The notes under the pieces are model-generated. The model searched no databases. It saw nothing but the letters and a program-made list of their open reading frames with translations, and was not told the origin of the DNA. Both the position numbers and the translations under genes were made by a program. A stretch of DNA of 64,000 nt from Fictibacillus halophilus (GTDB lineage Bacteria; Bacillota; Bacilli; Bacillales; Fictibacillaceae): NCBI RefSeq assembly GCF_016401385.1, contig NZ_JAEACF010000002.1, positions 62,001 to 126,000 of the forward strand, given 5' to 3'. Shown here in pieces: positions 60,649 through 64,000 of the stretch (positions within the stretch are counted from its first letter, which is position 1; every line of letters begins with the position of its first letter).

Positions 60649-61635
60649 CTCTGTCTGATCTTCTTTTCCGTTCACTTCTATTTCAGCTTTCTTTGGCCAC
60701 GTCTTTACATGGTCTGTTTCTAAGATACCCATCGTAACATCGCCAATGTCGGTATCTTCTAAGAGCTTATCTCTCACTCGATACTTAATATCATCAGCAT
60801 CAGCAAGGGTAAATCCTTCTTTTAATTCAATGTAGCTTTCTACATGATACCTTCTACCTTCTTGCAGAATCCTTAGTTCTTTTATATCCACGACATCTTG
60901 ATCGGAAAGAATCGTATTTGCGATTCGATCTTCAACTACTTTTGGAGCAGCAACACCAATCAGCCCTCTTGTGTTTTCAATCCCTAACTTAAAAGCTACA
61001 ACGACGAGCAGAATACCAATTAATAACGTCCCAATTCCATCTAATATATAAGCTCCGGTTAAGTCTGCCAATACGATCGATATAAGAGCTAACAAAGCAC
61101 CAGAAGTTGCGATCAAGTCTTCATAAAATACTAAGCGGGTTGGTGGTGCAGCTAAGCCAACATTTTTAAAAGATTCCTTTACGATCCCAAATCCTTTTGC
61201 ATCACTTCTCGTCTCATGTACGATCTCCTTCATGGCCTTAATGAGGATAAAACCATCAACCAAGATCGCTAGAATCATGATTGCAATGTTTAATAGTAGA
61301 TTCGTTGAAGACTGTGGATCTTGTATGAGCTTCCAGCCTTTTAATATCGTTTCGTATGCCATGATAGAAACCACGATAACGGCTACCAATACGAACAAAT
61401 TCACAACACGGCCAAATCCTGCCGGAAATCTTTTAGTCGGCTCTTTTTCTGAAAGAGCACTTCCGAAAAAAACAAACGCCTGGTTTAATGCATCTGCAGC
61501 TGAATGCAGGGTTGTCGCAAACATAGCACCACTTCCACTAACTGCGGCAGCAATTCCTTTTGCAATAGCGAGTACTGTGTTTCCTAATGCGGCAATGCCG
61601 GACGACTTATTTCCTTTTTTAAGTAGTTCAATCAA
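60637..61635 (-). CDS. Cation diffusion facilitator (CDF) transporter, ZnT9-like
   Basis: 332 residues from TTG 61635, eight bases after GTGGAGG; an ATG at 61668 lacks a site. Six membrane segments (about 8-220) and a cytoplasmic domain (about 225-300) with the beta-alpha fold of CDF proteins. Membrane segment 2 has the metal ligands in ATTLHSAADALNQAF. In segment 5, where zinc exporters carry another H-x3-D, the sequence is FYEDLIATSGALLALI, so that half lacks its His. This pattern recalls the SLC30A9/ZnT9-like branch. Metal specificity is open. Confidence 0.82.
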   Translation of the reverse strand: MIELLKKGNKSSGIAALGNTVLAIAKGIAAAVSGSGAMFATTLHSAADALNQAFVFFGSALSEKEPTKRFPAGFGRVVNLFVLVAVIVVSIMAYETILKGWKLIQDPQSSTNLLLNIAIMILAILVDGFILIKAMKEIVHETRSDAKGFGIVKESFKNVGLAAPPTRLVFYEDLIATSGALLALISIVLADLTGAYILDGIGTLLIGILLVVVAFKLGIENTRGLIGVAAPKVVEDRIANTILSDQDVVDIKELRILQEGRRYHVESYIELKEGFTLADADDIKYRVRDKLLEDTDIGDVTMGILETDHVKTWPKKAEIEVNGKEDQTEKTR

Positions 61636-61887
61636 AGGTCTGCCTCCACTCTTGTTTTGTATTTTCAAACATTATTAATAGCTAGATTTCATTTATCCTT
61701 ATTGACTACGGTAATTCGAGCGTAAATTGCGTGCCTACTAAAACAGCTAATTTTGCTAGAAAGCTCATCTAAGCACTGGGGAGGGGAGCTTTTTGAAAAA
61801 TAACTATTTCCGAAGAGAAAACAGCCATTAAATAACTAGTTTCTATAGGATGTGGCTTTTGCATGTTTATTTTTCCCCTTCTTAAGC

Positions 61888-62080
61888 AGGTTGATTGAAG
61901 CGCAAGGTGGAGAGACTCCTCGAAAATTAAACTTCAAATTTTCTTCGTGCGATGTTTTGCTGCCGTAGCCTTCCTTGTCCTGCGGGACGAGCGGTCAGGT
62001 GAGACACTTAGAGGCGGAAAGCGGCAAGTGGCTTACCGTTCGCCCCGCGGAAAGCGAGCAACCTGTAGCGGAAATCAACC
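61888..62080 (+). repeat. Palindromic dispersed element, copy D (with insert)
   Basis: Ends CAGGTTGATTGAAGCG and TAGCGGAAATCAACCTAC match the family. An extra stretch of about 55 bp lies near the left end. It fills much of the 500-base gap between the CDF gene and alsT; the rest (61680-61887) is AT-rich with no gene. Confidence 0.8.
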
Positions 62081-62157
62081 TACTTCCAAAAGCAGAAAAG
62101 TATACGAAAACACCTTTTTAATAAGAATTCCTGAAATGCTTCTTATTTAAACCACAA

Positions 62158-62186
62158 TAAAAAAACAGGCTGCTATAAACAGCCCG
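62158..62186 (-). terminator. Terminator of alsT
   Basis: Minus-strand GGCTG pairs with CAGCC around TTTATA, followed by TGTTTTTTT. Confidence 0.8.
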
Positions 62187-62200
62187 TTCACATTCAATAA

Positions 62201-63679
62201 TCAAGATACTTTTTCTTCTGTATTCCCTTTGTCCTCTTGGTATCCGCCTTCCCAATACTCAGCATTTTTAATGCCAAGTTTTCTTGAATCAAAGACAGGA
62301 TCGAGACCAGCTTTCTTTTGTTCCTCGTAATCTTTTAAAACACGAAGTGCTGGCTTGGCTAATATGAGGATAGCGATCAAGTTCAACCAAACCATGATTC
62401 CGAGACCTAGATCTCCTAGCGCCCAAGCTAAGTCTGCTGTTTTCACTGCTCCGTAATACGTTGTTCCTAACAAAACAATCTTCAGCAAGAACATTGGAAT
62501 TTTGTTATTTCGTCCTCTCATGAGGTATGCGATATTCGTTTCTGCAATATAGTAATACGCCATAATTGTTGTAAAAGCAAAGAAAAATAGGGACACAGCG
62601 ACAAACCCAGAACCGAATCCAGGAAGCACTGATTCAATCGCCTCTTGTGTAAAGGCAGTACCTGCTTCTACTCCTGGAATATTTTCAACGATAAAGGTTT
62701 TATCTGCTTCATTTTGAACATTATACATGCCTGTGAAGAGAATCATGAACGCTGTTGCTGTACATACAAGCCATGTGTCAATGTATACAGAGAATGCTTG
62801 TACAAGTCCTTGTTTAGCAGGATGCGATACTTCTGCAGCTGCAGCTGGATGAGCTCCAGTACCTTGACCCGCTTCATTCGAATAGATTCCACGCTTAACA
62901 CCCCACATAATCGCTGAACCTACAATGCCTCCAAATGCAGAATCAAAAGAGAACGCACTTCTGAAAATCAGCGAGAGTACTTCAGGAATCTGAGGGATAT
63001 GGAATGCAACGATTATTAGTGAAACAAGCACATAGCCAATCGCCATAAACGGAACGACATACTGTGCTACATTGGCAATCCTTTTAACACCACCAAAAAT
63101 AATAGCGGCTAATATAACAACTAAGAAAATACCCGTAACTGACGGTTTGATGTTAAAAGCATTATCAAGTCCTTCTGCAATTGAGTTTGATTGCACGCCT
63201 GGCATGAGTAATGCCATCGCCGCTAAAGCAGAAAAAGCAAAAATAATTCCGTACCACTTCCAACCTATTCCTTTTTCAATATAATAAGCAGGACCACCAC
63301 GATATTCTCCGTCCTGTTTCACTTTATAAACTTGAGCAAGTGCTGATTCTACAAATGCACTAGAAGCACCTATAAACGCGATCATCCACATCCAGAAAAC
63401 CGCACCAGGACCACCAAAGCCGATCGCAGTTGCTGTTCCTGCAATGTTCCCTGTTCCTACTCGGCCAGATAATGCAATCGCCAAAGCTTGGAAAGAAGAA
63501 ACCCCCGCTTTAGAACTTTTTCCTTCCATCATAAGTTTAATCATTTCTTTAAAGTGACGAACTTGCAAAAATCTCGTTAAAATTGAAAATAATAGCCCTA
63601 CGCCCAAACAAAAATAAATCATCGGCTGACTCCACAGAATCGCCACTGCATCTCCTACAAACGTTTCAAAGCTGTTCAA
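62201..63679 (-). CDS. alsT: Alanine/glutamine:sodium symporter (AgcS family, AlsT-like)
   Basis: 492 residues, about 11 membrane segments. SGRVGTGNIAGTATAIGFGGPGAVFWMW (about 70-97) and GVKRGIYSNEAGQGTGAHPAAAA (about 257-280) are the AgcS hallmark motifs for Na+ and amino-acid binding. A polar C-terminal tail of about 60 residues is rich in Glu and Lys. It takes up alanine or glutamine with Na+; B. subtilis AlsT imports glutamine. TTG 63679 follows GGGGGTAAA. A good sigma-A promoter with a palindrome in its spacer lies about 50 bases upstream. Confidence 0.9.
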   Translation of the reverse strand: MNSFETFVGDAVAILWSQPMIYFCLGVGLLFSILTRFLQVRHFKEMIKLMMEGKSSKAGVSSFQALAIALSGRVGTGNIAGTATAIGFGGPGAVFWMWMIAFIGASSAFVESALAQVYKVKQDGEYRGGPAYYIEKGIGWKWYGIIFAFSALAAMALLMPGVQSNSIAEGLDNAFNIKPSVTGIFLVVILAAIIFGGVKRIANVAQYVVPFMAIGYVLVSLIIVAFHIPQIPEVLSLIFRSAFSFDSAFGGIVGSAIMWGVKRGIYSNEAGQGTGAHPAAAAEVSHPAKQGLVQAFSVYIDTWLVCTATAFMILFTGMYNVQNEADKTFIVENIPGVEAGTAFTQEAIESVLPGFGSGFVAVSLFFFAFTTIMAYYYIAETNIAYLMRGRNNKIPMFLLKIVLLGTTYYGAVKTADLAWALGDLGLGIMVWLNLIAILILAKPALRVLKDYEEQKKAGLDPVFDSRKLGIKNAEYWEGGYQEDKGNTEEKVS

Positions 63680-64000
63680 AAACTTTACCCCCTTGTATTT
63701 GACTGAAAATTTTATCTATTTGTAATTATAAGATAAATCATATATGATTACAAATTGTGACTTAAAACGCCAATATCTGTTTACGGCGTTGTCCTTATTA
63801 TGAAGTTAGTCGTAGTAAGAAAACAAGGTAAAATTCTTTCCAGTATGGACATTTGTATCTTTTGTCGTGTACAGTTCCTAGTTGAATATCAAAAATACAG
63901 AAAAAAATAGTAGAACATAAGTATGAAAAATTGTGCAACAAAAAAACCACCTGAACCAGATGGTTTAAGAATGCCTATTTTATTTAATGTGTCTTATTCA
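63680..64000. other. Gene-free end of window with alsT promoter and a terminator
   Basis: Beyond the alsT promoter (63725-63753) the region is AT-rich. At 63943-63969 the minus strand reads AACCATCTGG paired with CAGGTGGTT and seven T's, the terminator of a gene lying past the window edge. No coding region can be supported here. Confidence 0.6.
63725..63753 (-). promoter_or_regulatory. Sigma-A promoter of alsT with palindromic spacer
   Basis: TTGTAA (63753-63748), 17-bp spacer, TATAAT (63730-63725). The spacer includes the perfect palindrome AATCATATATGATT (63736-63749), which may be an operator. Confidence 0.7.

Noticed and set aside
61947..62150. 67-codon ORF on the plus strand.
   Set aside because: It is a reading frame across palindromic element D with no ribosome-binding site or family resemblance.
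63984..64000. Possible C-terminal codons of a minus-strand gene entering from the right edge.
   Set aside because: Only four codons before a stop are visible, so no gene can be supported, although a terminator at 63943-63969 implies one beyond the edge.

Overview
The window looks like chromosomal DNA from a low-GC, aerobic, endospore-forming member of the Bacillaceae (Bacillus or Fictibacillus type). The main reasons are a spore-coat permeability locus (gerP genes) with sigma-K-like promoters, a YwcE/QoxABCD module, a KinB-like sporulation kinase, the bacillithiol gene bshB2 with yojF, and close relatives of B. subtilis YfmM, YfmR, TreP/TreA/TreR, TcyP and PdxK. There is no prophage, insertion sequence, rRNA, tRNA or CRISPR array that I can see.

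Layout. 0.1-7.6 kb: a peroxiredoxin gene with an in-frame UGA exactly at the peroxidatic Cys, two secreted low-complexity proteins (one acidic, one basic) probably in one operon, several small membrane or lipoproteins, and an antibiotic-resistance-type ABC-F gene behind a transcription attenuator. 7.9-10.9 kb: a rearranged gerP locus bracketed by two Hsp20 proteins. 11-13.8 kb: AIM24, a YedF-like selenium-metabolism protein, YggT and an AAC(3)-like acetyltransferase. 14-17.6 kb: fruRKA fructose operon. 17.7-21.5 kb: psd, an HTH regulator, nhaC and a Nudix hydrolase. 21.6-25.7 kb: trehalose operon with TreR operators. 25.8-28.5 kb: pdxK, yojF-bshB2, ywcE. 28.7-32.8 kb: qoxABCD quinol oxidase with a Rex/Fnr-type palindrome in the promoter. 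33-42.5 kb: tcyP, yfmM, a NERD protein, yfmR and putP. 42.5-55.1 kb: a large C30 carotenoid cluster in three transcription units (fni-crtO-crtQ; crtP-cruF-glycosyltransferase-crtP2; crtN-crtN2-crtM), interrupted only by a GNAT gene. 55.4-63.7 kb: a sensor kinase, a heterodimeric ABC exporter, a CDF transporter and an alanine/glutamine symporter.

The most interesting signal is selenium. The gene at 304-771 (minus) is an intact peroxiredoxin except for one UGA at codon 45, where the family has its catalytic Cys. The other active-site residues are kept, more than 100 codons stay open downstream, and a short hairpin with a GGA loop that fits a bacterial SECIS starts 13 bases after the UGA. A YedF-type protein, a family linked to selenium use, is 11 kb away. 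Together these suggest a selenocysteine peroxiredoxin (PrxU type) in a Bacillus-group organism. The decisive test, presence of selA/selB/selC/selD, lies outside the window.

Other features worth a look are three families of intergenic repeats, a shared palindromic operator in front of psd and an HTH regulator, TTGTAYA motifs in front of carotenoid operons, and the ABC-F leader with a likely 9-codon upstream ORF.
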